From: Winogradskyella wandonensis
GTDB taxonomy: Bacteria; Bacteroidota; Bacteroidia; Flavobacteriales; Flavobacteriaceae
Length of the DNA stretch: 64,000 nt
Assembly (NCBI RefSeq): GCF_004346845.1
Contig: NZ_SMGI01000003.1
Location: 208,216-272,215, forward strand
Direction: 5' to 3'
The notes under the pieces were generated by a model, which saw only the letters and a program-made list of their open reading frames with translations, was not told where the DNA came from and ran no database searches. This document shows, piece by piece, positions 10,937-20,360 of the stretch. Every line of letters starts with the position of its first letter. Positions within the stretch are counted from its first letter, which is position 1. The translations under genes and the position numbers were made by a program.

Positions 10937-13900
10937 TTACTCTTCTAATCTAATATCTAATCCTAATCCTTTCAATTCATGCATTAATACGTTGAAAGAT
11001 TCAGGTAGTCCTGGTTCTGGCATTGGCTCACCTTTAACGATAGCTTCGTAAGTTTTTGCTCTACCAATTACATCATCTGATTTTACGGTTAAGATTTCAC
11101 GTAAGGTACTTGATGCGCCATAGGCTTCAAGTGCCCAAACTTCCATCTCACCAAAACGCTGTCCACCAAATTGTGCTTTACCACCTAATGGCTGTTGTGT
11201 AATTAATGAGTATGGACCAATAGAACGTGCGTGCATCTTATCGTCAATCATATGCCCTAGCTTAATCATATAAATCACACCTACAGTAGCCGGCTGATCA
11301 AAACGATCACCAGTTCCACCATCGTATAGATATGTATGACCAAAACGTGGTACACCAGCTTCGTCAGTGAACTCATTAATTTGATCTAATGTAGCTCCAT
11401 CAAAAATTGGTGTTGCATACTTTCGACCTAATTTTTGCCCTGCCCAACCTAACACCGTCTCGTAAATCTGACCAATGTTCATACGGGATGGTACACCTAG
11501 TGGGTTTAGTACAATATCTACTGGAGTTCCATCTTCTAAGAATGGCATGTCTTCTTGACGAACAATACGTGCTACAATACCTTTGTTTCCGTGACGTCCT
11601 GCCATCTTATCTCCTACCTTAAGCTTACGTTTCTTAGCGATGTAAACCTTAGCTAATTTGATAATACCTGCTGGTAATTCGTCACCCACGGAAATTGTAA
11701 ACTTCTCACGACGTAAAGATCCTTGAAGGTCGTTTTCTTTAATTTTATAGTTGTGAATTAAGTCGGCAACCAACTCATTAGTTGCATCGTCTGTTGTCCA
11801 CTTACCAGAAGTTAAATGTGTGTAATCGTCAACAGCGTTTAACATCTTTAAGGTATACTTCTTTCCTTTAGGAATAATCTCTTCTCCTAAATCATTATAT
11901 ATGCCTTGAGCGGTTTTACCATTAACTATTGCAAATAACTTCTCTACTAAGATATTTTTTAAATCGTCGAAACGCTTATCGTAAGCATCCTCTAACTTTT
12001 CGATATCTTCTTTGTCTTGCGCTCTTTTACGCTTGTCTTTAATCGCTCTTGCGAATAACTTCTTGTCGATGACTACACCATTTAATGATGGTGAGGCTTT
12101 TAAAGAGGCGTCTTTTACATCACCAGCCTTATCACCGAAGATTGCACGTAAAAGTTTTTCTTCTGGAGTTGGGTCAGACTCACCTTTTGGTGTAATCTTT
12201 CCGATTAAGATATCGCCTGGCTTGATTTCAGCACCGACGCGAATCATACCATTTTCGTCTAAATCTTTAGTAGCTTCTTCAGAAACGTTAGGGATGTCAT
12301 TAGTTAATTCTTCATTTCCTAATTTGGTATCTCTAACCTCTAAAGAATATTCATCAATATGAATAGACGTAAATATATCGTCACGAACAACTTTCTCAGA
12401 AATTACAATCGCATCCTCAAAGTTGTAACCTTTCCATGGCATAAACGCCACTTTCATGTTACGACCAAGTGCAAGCTCTCCATTTTGGGTTGCATATCCC
12501 TCACAAAGTACTTGGCCTTTGGTAACCTTATCACCTTTCTTCACGATAGGCTTTAAGTTAATTGATGTACCTTGATTCGTTTTTCTGAATTTTACTAAAG
12601 GATATTCTTTGGTATCGCTATCAAAGCTTACCATAGCTTCTTCTTTAGTACGCTCGTATTTAATTACTATTTTTTCTGCATCAACATACTCTACTACACC
12701 TGCTCCTTCAGCATTGATTAATACTCTAGAATCTGAAGCAACTTGACGCTCTAATCCAGTACCAACTATTGGCGATTCTGGGCGTAATAATGGGACAGCT
12801 TGACGCATCATGTTAGATCCCATCAATGCACGGTTTGCATCGTCATGCTCCAAGAAAGGAATTAATGATGCTGAAATCGATGCGATCTGGTTAGGCGCAA
12901 CGTCTGTATAATTAATTTGTGACGGCTCCACTACTGGGAAATCACCCTCTTGACGAGCAATTACTTTATCGTGACTTACCTTTCCTTTGTCATCAACCTC
13001 GATTGTTGCCTGAGCAATCAACATGTCTTCCTCTTCCTCTGCACTTAAATAAGTAGGTGCATTTTTGATATCTACGACACCATTTTCAACTTTACGGTAT
13101 GGGGTTTCGATGAATCCCATAGAATTCACCTTCGCATAAACTGATAAAGAAGAAATTAAACCAATATTCGGTCCTTCTGGTGTTTCAATAGGACATAAAC
13201 GCCCATAGTGTGTATAGTGAACATCACGAACCTCGAAACCTGCTCTCTCTCTTGATAAACCTCCAGGTCCAAGAGCTGATAAACGACGTTTGTGAGTAAT
13301 CTCTGCTAATGGATTTGTTTGGTCCATAAACTGAGACAACTGGTTTGTACCAAAGAAAGAATTAATTACCGAAGACAAAGTCTTGGCATTAATTAAATCA
13401 ATAGGCGTAAACACCTCGTTATCACGAACGTTCATACGCTCACGGATAGTACGAGCCATACGTGCTAAACCAACACCAAACTGAGATGATAACTGCTCTC
13501 CTACTGTACGCACACGACGGTTAGATAAGTGATCTATATCATCAATCTCTGCTTTAGAGTTGATAAGCTCAATTAAATATTTTATTATGGTAATGATATC
13601 TACTTTGGTAAGTACTTGCTTATCCATTCCGATATCTAATCCTAACTTTTTATTCATTCTGTAACGACCTACTTCACCTAAAGAGTAACGTTGGTCAGAG
13701 AAGAATAATTTATCAATTATACCACGCGCTGTTTCCTCATCTGGCGGCTCAGCATTACGTAGTTGACGATAAATATGCTCAACAGCTTCTTTTTCAGAAT
13801 TTGTTGGGTCTTTTTGTAGTGTATTATGAATGATTGCGTAATCTCCTTGTTGTCCACTTTCTTTGTGAAGAAGTATGGTCTTCACTCCAGCTTCAAGGAT

Positions 13901-14749
13901 TTCTTCAATGTTATCTTTATCTATAATTGTATCACGATCTAATACAATTTCGTTACGCTCTATAGATACTACTTCTCCAGTATCTTCGTCAACAAAATCC
14001 TCATGCCATGTATTAAGAACACGCGCAGCAAGCTTACGACCAATAACTTTCTTTAATCCAGATTTAGAAACTTTAACTTCTTCTGCAAGATCAAATATTT
14101 CTAAAATATCTTTATCTCTTTCGAAGCCAATAGCTCTAAACAATGTTGTAACAGGAAGCTTTTTCTTTCTGTCGATGTAAGCATACATCACACTATTAAT
14201 GTCTGTAGCAAATTCTATCCAAGACCCTTTGAAAGGTATAACTCTTGCAGAATATAATTTTGTTCCGTTAGCATGAAACGATTGACTAAAGAATACACCA
14301 GGTGATCTATGTAATTGAGACACAACAACACGCTCTGCTCCATTAATACAGAAAGTACCACTTGGGGTCATGTAAGGAATTGTTCCTAAGTACACATCTT
14401 GAACAATAGTCTCAAAGTCCTCGTGTTCAGGGTCTGTACAATACAATTTTAAACGTGCTTTTAATGGCACACTGTATGTTAGTCCTCTTTCTATACATTC
14501 TTCGATTGAATATCTTGGAGGATCTATAAAATAATCCAAGAATTCTAATACGAATTGGTTTCTTGTGTCGGTAATTGGAAAGTTCTCCATGAAGGTATTG
14601 TAAAGCCCTTCGTTACCTCTTTGATCAGATTTTGTCTCTAATTGGAAAAAATCCTGAAAGGATTTAATCTGAATATCAAGAAAATCCGGATACTCAGTTC
14701 GGTTTACAATCGAGGAGAAATTTAATCTTTCAGCTTGTTTTGCTAACAT
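10937..14749 (-). CDS. rpoB: DNA-directed RNA polymerase subunit beta
   Basis: This is the second large core subunit, 1270 aa and full length. The rifampicin pocket is wild type at the usual resistance positions: D476 (E. coli D516), H486 (H526) and S491 (S531) within [17 protein letters not shown]. The conserved [11 protein letters not shown], the [10 protein letters not shown] core and the C-terminal [18 protein letters not shown] are present. It is cotranscribed with rpoC; the upstream rplL-rpoB gap contains a strong hairpin. Confidence 0.99.
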   Translation of the reverse strand: MLAKQAERLNFSSIVNRTEYPDFLDIQIKSFQDFFQLETKSDQRGNEGLYNTFMENFPITDTRNQFVLEFLDYFIDPPRYSIEECIERGLTYSVPLKARLKLYCTDPEHEDFETIVQDVYLGTIPYMTPSGTFCINGAERVVVSQLHRSPGVFFSQSFHANGTKLYSARVIPFKGSWIEFATDINSVMYAYIDRKKKLPVTTLFRAIGFERDKDILEIFDLAEEVKVSKSGLKKVIGRKLAARVLNTWHEDFVDEDTGEVVSIERNEIVLDRDTIIDKDNIEEILEAGVKTILLHKESGQQGDYAIIHNTLQKDPTNSEKEAVEHIYRQLRNAEPPDEETARGIIDKLFFSDQRYSLGEVGRYRMNKKLGLDIGMDKQVLTKVDIITIIKYLIELINSKAEIDDIDHLSNRRVRTVGEQLSSQFGVGLARMARTIRERMNVRDNEVFTPIDLINAKTLSSVINSFFGTNQLSQFMDQTNPLAEITHKRRLSALGPGGLSRERAGFEVRDVHYTHYGRLCPIETPEGPNIGLISSLSVYAKVNSMGFIETPYRKVENGVVDIKNAPTYLSAEEEEDMLIAQATIEVDDKGKVSHDKVIARQEGDFPVVEPSQINYTDVAPNQIASISASLIPFLEHDDANRALMGSNMMRQAVPLLRPESPIVGTGLERQVASDSRVLINAEGAGVVEYVDAEKIVIKYERTKEEAMVSFDSDTKEYPLVKFRKTNQGTSINLKPIVKKGDKVTKGQVLCEGYATQNGELALGRNMKVAFMPWKGYNFEDAIVISEKVVRDDIFTSIHIDEYSLEVRDTKLGNEELTNDIPNVSEEATKDLDENGMIRVGAEIKPGDILIGKITPKGESDPTPEEKLLRAIFGDKAGDVKDASLKASPSLNGVVIDKKLFARAIKDKRKRAQDKEDIEKLEDAYDKRFDDLKNILVEKLFAIVNGKTAQGIYNDLGEEIIPKGKKYTLKMLNAVDDYTHLTSGKWTTDDATNELVADLIHNYKIKENDLQGSLRREKFTISVGDELPAGIIKLAKVYIAKKRKLKVGDKMAGRHGNKGIVARIVRQEDMPFLEDGTPVDIVLNPLGVPSRMNIGQIYETVLGWAGQKLGRKYATPIFDGATLDQINEFTDEAGVPRFGHTYLYDGGTGDRFDQPATVGVIYMIKLGHMIDDKMHARSIGPYSLITQQPLGGKAQFGGQRFGEMEVWALEAYGASSTLREILTVKSDDVIGRAKTYEAIVKGEPMPEPGLPESFNVLMHELKGLGLDIRLEE

Positions 14750-14824
14750 CGATGAACGCGTTTTTGATTAAAAATAATGTAATAAAGTGTACATACTATT
14801 TATATACACAAAATGGTCTAGGCA

Positions 14825-14850
14825 TTATCCCGCAACTTTTTGCGGGATAA
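14825..14850 (-). promoter_or_regulatory. Perfect 11-bp hairpin between rplL and rpoB (attenuator/processing candidate)
   Basis: TTATCCCGCAA (14825-14835) and TTGCGGGATAA (14840-14850) pair perfectly around a 4-base loop. Weaker complementarity flanks them (CCTAAACC on one side, GGTCTAGG on the other). There is no T-run on the minus strand. In E. coli the equivalent gap holds a partial attenuator and an RNase III site; the position matches, the function is inferred. Confidence 0.7.
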
Positions 14851-14883
14851 ACCTAAACCTTGTATTGTAGGTATTAGTTGGGC

Positions 14884-15261
14884 TTACTTAAGCTCAACCT
14901 CTGCACCAGCTTCTTCTAAAGATGCTTTTAAAGCTTCTGCTTCATCTTTAGCGATGCCTTCTTTGATAGCGCTTGGAGCGTCATCAACTAAGCCTTTAGC
15001 TTCTTTTAATCCTAAACCAGTTAATTCCTTAACTAATTTTACTACTGCTAGTTTAGAACCACCAGCTGCTTTAAGGATTACATCGAATTCTGACTTTTCT
15101 TCTGCAGCTTCACCACCAGCAGCAGCGCCACCAGCAGCAACAGCTACTGCAGCAGCAGCAGGCTCGATACCATATTCTTCTTTTAAAATATCAGCTAATT
15201 CATTAACCTCTTTTACAGTTAAATTAACTAATTGTTCTGCGAAATCTTTTAAATCTGCCAT
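14884..15261 (-). CDS. rplL: Ribosomal protein bL12 (L7/L12)
   Basis: The 125-aa acidic stalk protein binds translation factors through its C-terminal domain. The N-terminal dimerisation helices ([20 protein letters not shown]), the Ala/Gly-rich hinge (about 34-52) and the C-terminal domain ([12 protein letters not shown].. to AGAEVELK) are all present. It follows rplJ by 57 bp in the rplKAJL-rpoBC operon. Confidence 0.99.
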   Translation of the reverse strand: MADLKDFAEQLVNLTVKEVNELADILKEEYGIEPAAAAVAVAAGGAAAGGEAAEEKSEFDVILKAAGGSKLAVVKLVKELTGLGLKEAKGLVDDAPSAIKEGIAKDEAEALKASLEEAGAEVELK

Positions 15262-15318
15262 TTTTCTATCGTTTTAATAAGTGTGTTTTTATTTTAATTT
15301 TTAAGTGCGTACTTGTTT

Positions 15319-15840
15319 TTATCCTTCTTTTTCGGATAATGTTTTTAAGATACCTGCAATTGTTCCACCACCTGATTTAAGTGCTGAAATAACGTTCTTA
15401 GCAGGAGATTGTAATAATCCAATAATCTCACCAAGTAATTCTTCTCTTGATTTGATTTCTACTAAGGCATCTAATTGGTCGTCTCCTATGTAAATAGACT
15501 CTTCGATAAACGCTCCTTTTAACAAAGGCTTATTTGATTTTTTACGAAAAGCTTTAATTACTTTAGCAGGACCATTACCAGTTTCAGAGTACATTACCGA
15601 AGTGTTACCTTTTAAAGTCGATGGTAAATCTCCAAAATCTTTATCTGAAGCCTCCATGGCTTTTTCTAATAATGTATTCTTAACTACTGCAAGACTTACG
15701 TTAGCTTTAAAACAAGCACGACGTAGGTTTGAAGTATCAACTGCATTTAATCCAGATATATCTGTTAAATAGATATTAGTATTATCGGCTAATTGAGCAG
15801 TTAACTCTTCAATTACTAGGGATTTTTCTTCTCTTGTCAT
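15319..15840 (-). CDS. rplJ: Ribosomal protein uL10
   Basis: The 173-aa protein anchors L12 dimers to 23S rRNA to form the GTPase stalk. Its N-terminus (MTREEKSLVIEELTAQL) and RNA-binding core (NLRRACFKANVSLAVVKNTL) are typical, and the C-terminal helix that binds L12 is present. It begins 19 bp after rplA. I see no obvious autoregulatory leader in that gap; any L10 control site would have to overlap the end of rplA. Confidence 0.98.
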   Translation of the reverse strand: MTREEKSLVIEELTAQLADNTNIYLTDISGLNAVDTSNLRRACFKANVSLAVVKNTLLEKAMEASDKDFGDLPSTLKGNTSVMYSETGNGPAKVIKAFRKKSNKPLLKGAFIEESIYIGDDQLDALVEIKSREELLGEIIGLLQSPAKNVISALKSGGGTIAGILKTLSEKEG

Positions 15841-15859
15841 AATATTCTAAGTTTAACTA

Positions 15860-16549
15860 CTATCCTATTTTAGTATCAATTGCTATACTAGGACTCATTG
15901 TACTTGACATGTAAATGCTCTTCACGTAAGTACCTTTTGCAGCAGTTGGTTTTAATTTAATTAAAGTTGTAAGTAACTCGTTAGCATTACCTACCAATTT
16001 ATCCGCACTAAAAGATGCTTTACCAATTGGAGCATGAACGATACCAGTCTTATCAACTTTAAAATCTATCTTACCAGCCTTTACTTCACTAACCGCTTTG
16101 GCTACATCCATAGTTACTGTTCCTGTTTTAGGGTTTGGCATTAGACCTCTTGGTCCTAACACTCTACCTAACGGTCCTAACTTACCCATAATGCTTGGCA
16201 TCGTAACGATAACGTCAACGTCTGTCCAACCTTCTTTTATTTTTTGTAAGTATTCGTCTAATCCAACATAATCTGCGCCCGCCGCTTTAGCTTCGTCTTC
16301 TTTATCTGGAGTTACTAACGCAAGAACCTTCATATCTTTACCTGTACCATGTGGTAATGAAACTACACCTCGTACCATCTGATTTGCCTTACGCGGATCT
16401 ACGCCTAATCTTACGGCTAAATCTACTGAAGCATCAAACTTTGTGTATGTGATTTCTTTAAGTAAAGCTGAAGCTTCTTCTATAGAGTAAAGCTTGTTCT
16501 TATCAACCTTAGCTCTAGCTTCTTTTTGCTTTTTTGTTAATCTTGCCAT
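15860..16549 (-). CDS. rplA: Ribosomal protein uL1
   Basis: The 229-aa protein forms the mobile L1 stalk that helps release E-site tRNA. The signature [20 protein letters not shown] is present, as is the second-domain [18 protein letters not shown]. It begins 10 bp after rplK. Confidence 0.99.
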   Translation of the reverse strand: MARLTKKQKEARAKVDKNKLYSIEEASALLKEITYTKFDASVDLAVRLGVDPRKANQMVRGVVSLPHGTGKDMKVLALVTPDKEDEAKAAGADYVGLDEYLQKIKEGWTDVDVIVTMPSIMGKLGPLGRVLGPRGLMPNPKTGTVTMDVAKAVSEVKAGKIDFKVDKTGIVHAPIGKASFSADKLVGNANELLTTLIKLKPTAAKGTYVKSIYMSSTMSPSIAIDTKIG

Positions 16550-16559
16550 TTCAAAAATT

Positions 16560-17000
16560 TTAGTTCGGAGCTTCTCCTCCTTTAACTGTAATACCCATCG
16601 ATCTTGCTGTACCAGCTACCATTTTCATAGCCGATTCAATCTCAAATGCATTTAAATCTTGCATTTTGTCTTCTGCAATTGCTTTCACTTGATCCCAAGT
16701 TACTTTTGCTACTTTACGTCGGTTTGGTTCTCCAGATCCTTTCTTTACTTTGGCCGCTTCTAATAATTGTACTGCTGCTGGTGGAGTCTTGATTACAAAT
16801 TCAAATGATTTGTCTTTGTAAACAGAGATTACCACAGGTAAAACTTTACCTGGTTTATCTTGAGTTCTTGCATTAAACTGCTTACAGAACTCCATGATAT
16901 TAACTCCAGCGGCACCTAAAGCGGGTCCAACCGGTGGCGATGGATTCGCTGCACCTCCCCGAACTTGTAATTTAACTACTTTGTCTAGTTCTTTTGCCAT
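16560..17000 (-). CDS. rplK: Ribosomal protein uL11
   Basis: The 146-aa protein binds the GTPase-associated 23S rRNA. The N-terminal proline-rich switch ([15 protein letters not shown]) and the C-terminal RNA-binding domain (ending [16 protein letters not shown]) are intact. It is 70 bp downstream of nusG. Confidence 0.99.
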   Translation of the reverse strand: MAKELDKVVKLQVRGGAANPSPPVGPALGAAGVNIMEFCKQFNARTQDKPGKVLPVVISVYKDKSFEFVIKTPPAAVQLLEAAKVKKGSGEPNRRKVAKVTWDQVKAIAEDKMQDLNAFEIESAMKMVAGTARSMGITVKGGEAPN

Positions 17001-17070
17001 TTTAATTAAAATTGTGCACTAAATTTAAATTGGAAGCCTAAATCTCGTGCGATATATAATGTAACAATTA

Positions 17071-17628
17071 TTATACTTTTTCTACTTGCATATAGCTTAG
17101 CTCTAATGGTGTTTTTCTTCCAAAAATCTTTACCATTACTTCAAGCTTACGCTTTTCTTCATTTATCTTTTCAATAGTACCATCAAAACCATTGAAAGGT
17201 CCATCGATAACTTTTACAGTCTCACCAATTGTAAATGGTATAGCAACATTTGCATCCGCCTCGAGCGATAACTCATCTACTTTACCTAACATACGATTAA
17301 CCTCTGACTGTCTTAATGGAACAGGATCTCCTCCTTTAGTTTCTCCTAAAAACCCAATAACATTTGTTATTGACTTAATTATGTGAGGTACTTCTCCACT
17401 AAGATTAGCTTGTATCATTATGTAGCCAGGAAAATAAACACGTTCCTTATTTATCTTCTTACCATTGCGAATTTGAATTACTTTTTCAGTAGGTACTAAA
17501 ACTTGATCCACGTAATCACCTAACCCTAAACGCGAAATTTCGTTTTCGATGTAGGTTTTAATTTTGTTTTCTTGACCACTTACGGCTCTAACAACATACC
17601 ATTTTTTATTTCCGCTTTTTTCAGACAT
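17071..17628 (-). CDS. nusG: Transcription termination/antitermination factor NusG
   Basis: The 185-aa protein binds RNA polymerase and couples it to Rho or the ribosome. The NGN domain (KKWYVVRAVSGQENKIKTYI, later ERVYFPGYI) is followed by a C-terminal KOW domain (GETVKVIDGPFNGFDGTIEK). No extra domain or insertion is seen. It lies 15 bp after secE. Confidence 0.99.
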   Translation of the reverse strand: MSEKSGNKKWYVVRAVSGQENKIKTYIENEISRLGLGDYVDQVLVPTEKVIQIRNGKKINKERVYFPGYIMIQANLSGEVPHIIKSITNVIGFLGETKGGDPVPLRQSEVNRMLGKVDELSLEADANVAIPFTIGETVKVIDGPFNGFDGTIEKINEEKRKLEVMVKIFGRKTPLELSYMQVEKV

Positions 17629-17643
17629 AGATGATGTGTTGTA

Positions 17644-17838
17644 TTAATTAATTAGGCCAAAATATGCCTTAATAACTCTACTAAAAACTGTGTCAATTCC
17701 CCAAATAGCTAACGAAAATAAAATGGAAAAAACCGCTACTACAACAGTTAACCTTTGCGCCTCTGACCAAGGTGTCCATGTTACATTATTCTTAAGCTCT
17801 TCGAACGATTCTTTAACGTATGTTATTAATCCTGCCAT
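17644..17838 (-). CDS. secE: Preprotein translocase subunit SecE
   Basis: A 64-aa protein with an amphipathic N-terminal helix (YVKESFEELKNNVTWTPWSEAQ) and one transmembrane segment (about residues 29-50). This is the short single-span form of SecE that clamps SecY. It lies between tRNA-Trp and nusG, the usual bacterial position. Confidence 0.97.
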   Translation of the reverse strand: MAGLITYVKESFEELKNNVTWTPWSEAQRLTVVVAVFSILFSLAIWGIDTVFSRVIKAYFGLIN

Positions 17839-17924
17839 TTGTTATATTTTTTTAAGTACAGAAAACTAAATCCGTACAAGCTGAATAAGCTATAAATCTT
17901 ATTAGCTATTTTTTTTCATTATTG

Positions 17925-17997
17925 CACGGGTTGAGAGACTCGAACTCCCGACACCTGGTTTTGGAGACCAGTGCTCTACCAACTGAGCTAAACCCGT
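17925..17997 (-). tRNA. tRNA-Trp (CCA anticodon)
   Basis: A full cloverleaf of 73 nt: acceptor ACGGGTT/AACCCGT with discriminator G, D-arm TTAGCTCAGTTGGTAGAGC, anticodon stem CTGGT with loop CTCCAAA, and T-loop GTTCGAGTC. No CCA is encoded. It sits between tuf and secE and is probably cut from the same transcript. Confidence 0.98.
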
Positions 17998-18008
17998 AAA
18001 CATAAATC

Positions 18009-18036
18009 AAGGTATCCCGAAAAAACGGGACACCTT
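18009..18036 (-). terminator. Hairpin downstream of tuf
   Basis: On the minus strand AAGGTGTCCCG pairs with CGGGATACCTT around a T6 loop. It lies 21 bp after the tuf stop and just before tRNA-Trp. The following T-run is poor, so it may be a partial terminator or a processing/stability hairpin. Confidence 0.55.
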
Positions 18037-18057
18037 AATTGTTTATTTAGCTTAGTG

Positions 18058-19245
18058 TTAGTCTAAAATCTCAGTTACCTGACCAGCTCCAACAGTACGT
18101 CCACCTTCACGGATAGCGAAACGTAAACCTACGTTCATTGCAATTGGCTGAATTAAATCAACAGTAATTGTTAAGTTATCACCAGGCATTACCATTTCAA
18201 CACCATCAGGAAGCGCAATATTTCCTGTTACGTCAGTTGTACGTACGTAAAACTGTGGACGGTAGTTATTATGGAATGGTGTGTGACGACCACCTTCTTC
18301 TTTCTTAAGAATATATACCTCAGCTTTAAACTTCTGGTGCGGAGTTACAGAACCAGGCTTAACGATAACCATACCTCTAGAGATTTGAGTTTTCTCAATA
18401 CCTCTTAATAAGATACCAGCGTTATCACCAGCTTCACCTCTATCTAAGATTTGACGGAACATTTCGATACCTGTAATAGTAGAAGTTAACTTCTCAGCAC
18501 CCATACCGATAATCTCTACTGGGTCACCTGTGTTAGCCACACCAGTTTCGATACGACCAGTTGCAACAGTACCACGACCTGTAATAGAGAATACGTCTTC
18601 GATAGGCATTAAGAAAGGCTTATCCATATCACGAACAGGCTCTTCAATCCAGTTATCTACAGCTTCCATCAACTCCATTACTGTATCAACCCACTTTTGT
18701 TCACCGTTAAGTGCACCTAAAGCAGAACCAGCAATTACAGGACCATTATCACCATCGTACTCATAGAATGATAATAAATCTCTGATTTCCATTTCTACTA
18801 ATTCTAATAACTCTTCGTCATCTACCATATCCACTTTGTTCATGAATACAACGATACGAGGAATACCTACCTGACGTCCTAAAAGGATGTGCTCACGAGT
18901 TTGTGGCATTGGACCATCTGTTGCAGCAACAACCAAGATAGCACCATCCATCTGAGCAGCACCAGTTACCATGTTCTTTACGTAATCGGCGTGACCTGGA
19001 CAGTCAACGTGAGCGTAGTGACGGTTCGCAGTTGCGTACTCTACGTGAGATGTATTAATTGTGATACCTCTCTCTTTTTCTTCAGGAGCGTTATCAATTT
19101 GATCGAAGTCTTTTGCTTCAGATAAACCTGCATCAGCTAATACTTTAGTAATAGCAGCAGTTAAAGTTGTTTTACCGTGATCTACGTGTCCAATAGTACC
19201 TATATTAAGGTGTGGTTTTGAACGATCGAAAGTTGCCTTTGCCAT
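18058..19245 (-). CDS. tuf: Elongation factor Tu
   Basis: The 395-aa GTPase delivers aminoacyl-tRNA to the ribosome. G1 GHVDHGKT is at 19-26, followed by DCPGH near 81 and NKVD near 136. Domains 2 and 3 are complete and end in [11 protein letters not shown]. It is preceded by four tRNA genes and followed by tRNA-Trp and secE, the classic tufB-like location. It is the only tuf in the window. Confidence 0.99.
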   Translation of the reverse strand: MAKATFDRSKPHLNIGTIGHVDHGKTTLTAAITKVLADAGLSEAKDFDQIDNAPEEKERGITINTSHVEYATANRHYAHVDCPGHADYVKNMVTGAAQMDGAILVVAATDGPMPQTREHILLGRQVGIPRIVVFMNKVDMVDDEELLELVEMEIRDLLSFYEYDGDNGPVIAGSALGALNGEQKWVDTVMELMEAVDNWIEEPVRDMDKPFLMPIEDVFSITGRGTVATGRIETGVANTGDPVEIIGMGAEKLTSTITGIEMFRQILDRGEAGDNAGILLRGIEKTQISRGMVIVKPGSVTPHQKFKAEVYILKKEEGGRHTPFHNNYRPQFYVRTTDVTGNIALPDGVEMVMPGDNLTITVDLIQPIAMNVGLRFAIREGGRTVGAGQVTEILD

Positions 19246-19301
19246 GTTTAATTTATTTAATCTTAATTTATATTAGTGTTCAATTTTATATACACAAAAA
19301 G

Positions 19302-19373
19302 AGCCAATGACGAGATTTGAACTCGTGACCTCTTCCTTACCAAGGAAACGCTCTACCCCTGAGCTACACCGGC
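19302..19373 (-). tRNA. tRNA-Thr (GGT anticodon)
   Basis: A 72-nt cloverleaf with acceptor GCCGGTG/CATTGGC (two G-T pairs) and discriminator T. The anticodon stem TTCCT/AGGAA encloses a loop carrying GGT. It is the last tRNA before tuf. Confidence 0.96.
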
Positions 19374-19443
19374 GTAAAGATTTCTCTTTATTACCCTTTA
19401 TAAAACAAGGTAGTATTTCTGTAAAACAGAAATACTTTTCTTG

Positions 19444-19516
19444 AGCGGGAGACCGGGTTCGAACCGGCGACATTCAGCTTGGAAGGCTGACGCTCTACCA
19501 ACTGAGCTACTCCCGC
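19444..19516 (-). tRNA. tRNA-Gly (TCC anticodon)
   Basis: A 73-nt cloverleaf with acceptor GCGGGAG/TCTCCCGC-type pairing, anticodon loop CTTCCAA (TCC) and T-loop GTTCGAACC. It lies between tRNA-Tyr and tRNA-Thr(GGT). Confidence 0.97.
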
Positions 19517-19565
19517 TTTTAATTAATTAAGCCTATTAATTAATTATCAATATTTTTAAAAATTG

Positions 19566-19648
19566 TGGGGAGAGCAGGATTCGAACCTGCGAAGTTAAAA
19601 AACAACAGAGTTACAGTCTGTCCTCGTTGGCCGCTTGAGTATCTCCCC
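19566..19648 (-). tRNA. tRNA-Tyr (GTA anticodon)
   Basis: An 83-nt class II tRNA with a long variable arm, acceptor GGGGAGA/TCTCCCC with discriminator A, and anticodon loop CTGTAAC (GTA). Confidence 0.97.
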
Positions 19649-19734
19649 AAATCATCAATTTTTAAGGCTGCAAAAATACAGCTTTTTATTGATTATTCAT
19701 TCTTTTAAAGAACAATTTTTTCTTTCGAAAAATA

Positions 19735-19752
19735 AGAGCCAATGGAGGGACT
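19735..19752 (-). pseudogene. Fragment of a tRNA-Thr 3' end
   Basis: Eighteen bases match the 3' end of the neighbouring tRNA-Thr(TGT) (19850-19867) at 17 of 18 positions. They cover the acceptor 3' strand and the start of the T-arm, where the match stops abruptly. REP-like sequence begins a few bases later. There is no cloverleaf, so this is a decayed or truncated copy. Confidence 0.5.
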
Positions 19753-19754
19753 TA

Positions 19755-19788
19755 CTTCGACCATGCTCAGCATAAACTTCTCGTCCCA
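19755..19788. repeat. REP-like element within the tRNA cluster
   Basis: CTTCGACCATGCTCAGCATA and the following ACTTCTCGTCCC resemble the TTCGAC-N-GCTCAG units at 39378-39470. It interrupts the spacer between two tRNA genes. Confidence 0.4.
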
Positions 19789-19851
19789 GAAACTTTTATT
19801 TTTTAATAAAAAGATTCTTTTTCAACAAAAACTCAAAATTTCAAATCAAAG

Positions 19852-19925
19852 AGCCGATGGAGGGACTCGAACCCACGACCTGCTGATTACAAATCAGCTG
19901 CTCTAGCCAGCTGAGCTACATCGGC
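19852..19925 (-). tRNA. tRNA-Thr (TGT anticodon)
   Basis: A 74-nt cloverleaf with acceptor GCCGATG/CATCGGC, discriminator T, anticodon stem GCTGA/TCAGC and loop TTTGTAA (TGT). It is the first gene of the tRNA-tuf transcript. Confidence 0.97.
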
Positions 19926-19956
19926 TTTTCTTGCTTTTTTAAAGGCAATTTTACCC

Positions 19957-19986
19957 ATAAAAAAAGCCCGCTATTTCTAACGGACT
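19957..19986 (-). terminator. Terminator after hpf
   Basis: On the minus strand AGTCCG pairs with CGGGCT around a short AT-rich loop and is followed by eight T residues. It ends the xerC-hpf transcript about 50 bp after hpf. Confidence 0.75.
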
Positions 19987-19987
19987 G

Positions 19988-20016
19988 CAAATGTAATGCT
20001 TTATTTTTTTTTTCAA
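19988..20016 (-). promoter_or_regulatory. Promoter of the tRNA-tuf operon
   Basis: TTG (20016-20014), an 18-base spacer, then TACATTTG (19995-19988) on the minus strand. This matches the full flavobacterial consensus (TTG, 17-23 bases, TAnnTTTG) and is the best complete promoter in the window. Transcription would start near 19981, inside the hpf terminator hairpin. Confidence 0.6.
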
Positions 20017-20037
20017 AACATTTTTGAAAAAATTTTG

Positions 20038-20340
20038 TTAGGAATGAGAGCGCAACTTTTCTTTGCGTTTCTTTAATTGACGTTCTAGCGAAGCAGCAGC
20101 CAAATCCGCAGCCTCTTCGAAAGACTTTCCTTGTTTCTTAACTACAAATGTGTCGCCTGGTACTTTTAACTTAGCTTCAAATACTTTATTCTCCTTTTCA
20201 CTGGTATTTTCTACCTTAAGATAGACATCAGTTTGTATAATTTTGTCGTAAAAGAGATTTAATTTCTCTAAGCGTTTCTCTATAAAATTTTTCAATTTAA
20301 TATCGGCCACAAAATTGATTGATTGGGTGTTTACATCCAT
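20038..20340 (-). CDS. hpf: Ribosome hibernation-promoting factor (HPF/RaiA family)
   Basis: A short (100-aa) HPF/YfiA protein that binds the 30S decoding region to silence ribosomes in stationary phase. It has the beta-alpha-beta-beta-beta-alpha pattern with VYLKVENTSEKENKVFEAKL, FVVKKQGKSFEEAADLAAASLERQL and a basic tail KKRKEK. The C-terminal dimerisation domain of long HPF is absent. It lies 20 bp after xerC, so the two are probably cotranscribed. Confidence 0.92.
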   Translation of the reverse strand: MDVNTQSINFVADIKLKNFIEKRLEKLNLFYDKIIQTDVYLKVENTSEKENKVFEAKLKVPGDTFVVKKQGKSFEEAADLAAASLERQLKKRKEKLRSHS

Positions 20341-20360
20341 AAGCTAACTGATTTTAAAAA

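Noticed and set aside
13273-13328. Rifampicin-resistance change in rpoB
   Set aside because: The residues equivalent to E. coli D516, H526 and S531 are all wild type.
19273-19473. Open frame of 66 codons over tRNA genes
   Set aside because: It covers tRNA-Thr(GGT) and part of tRNA-Gly; tRNA-derived frames are not genes.
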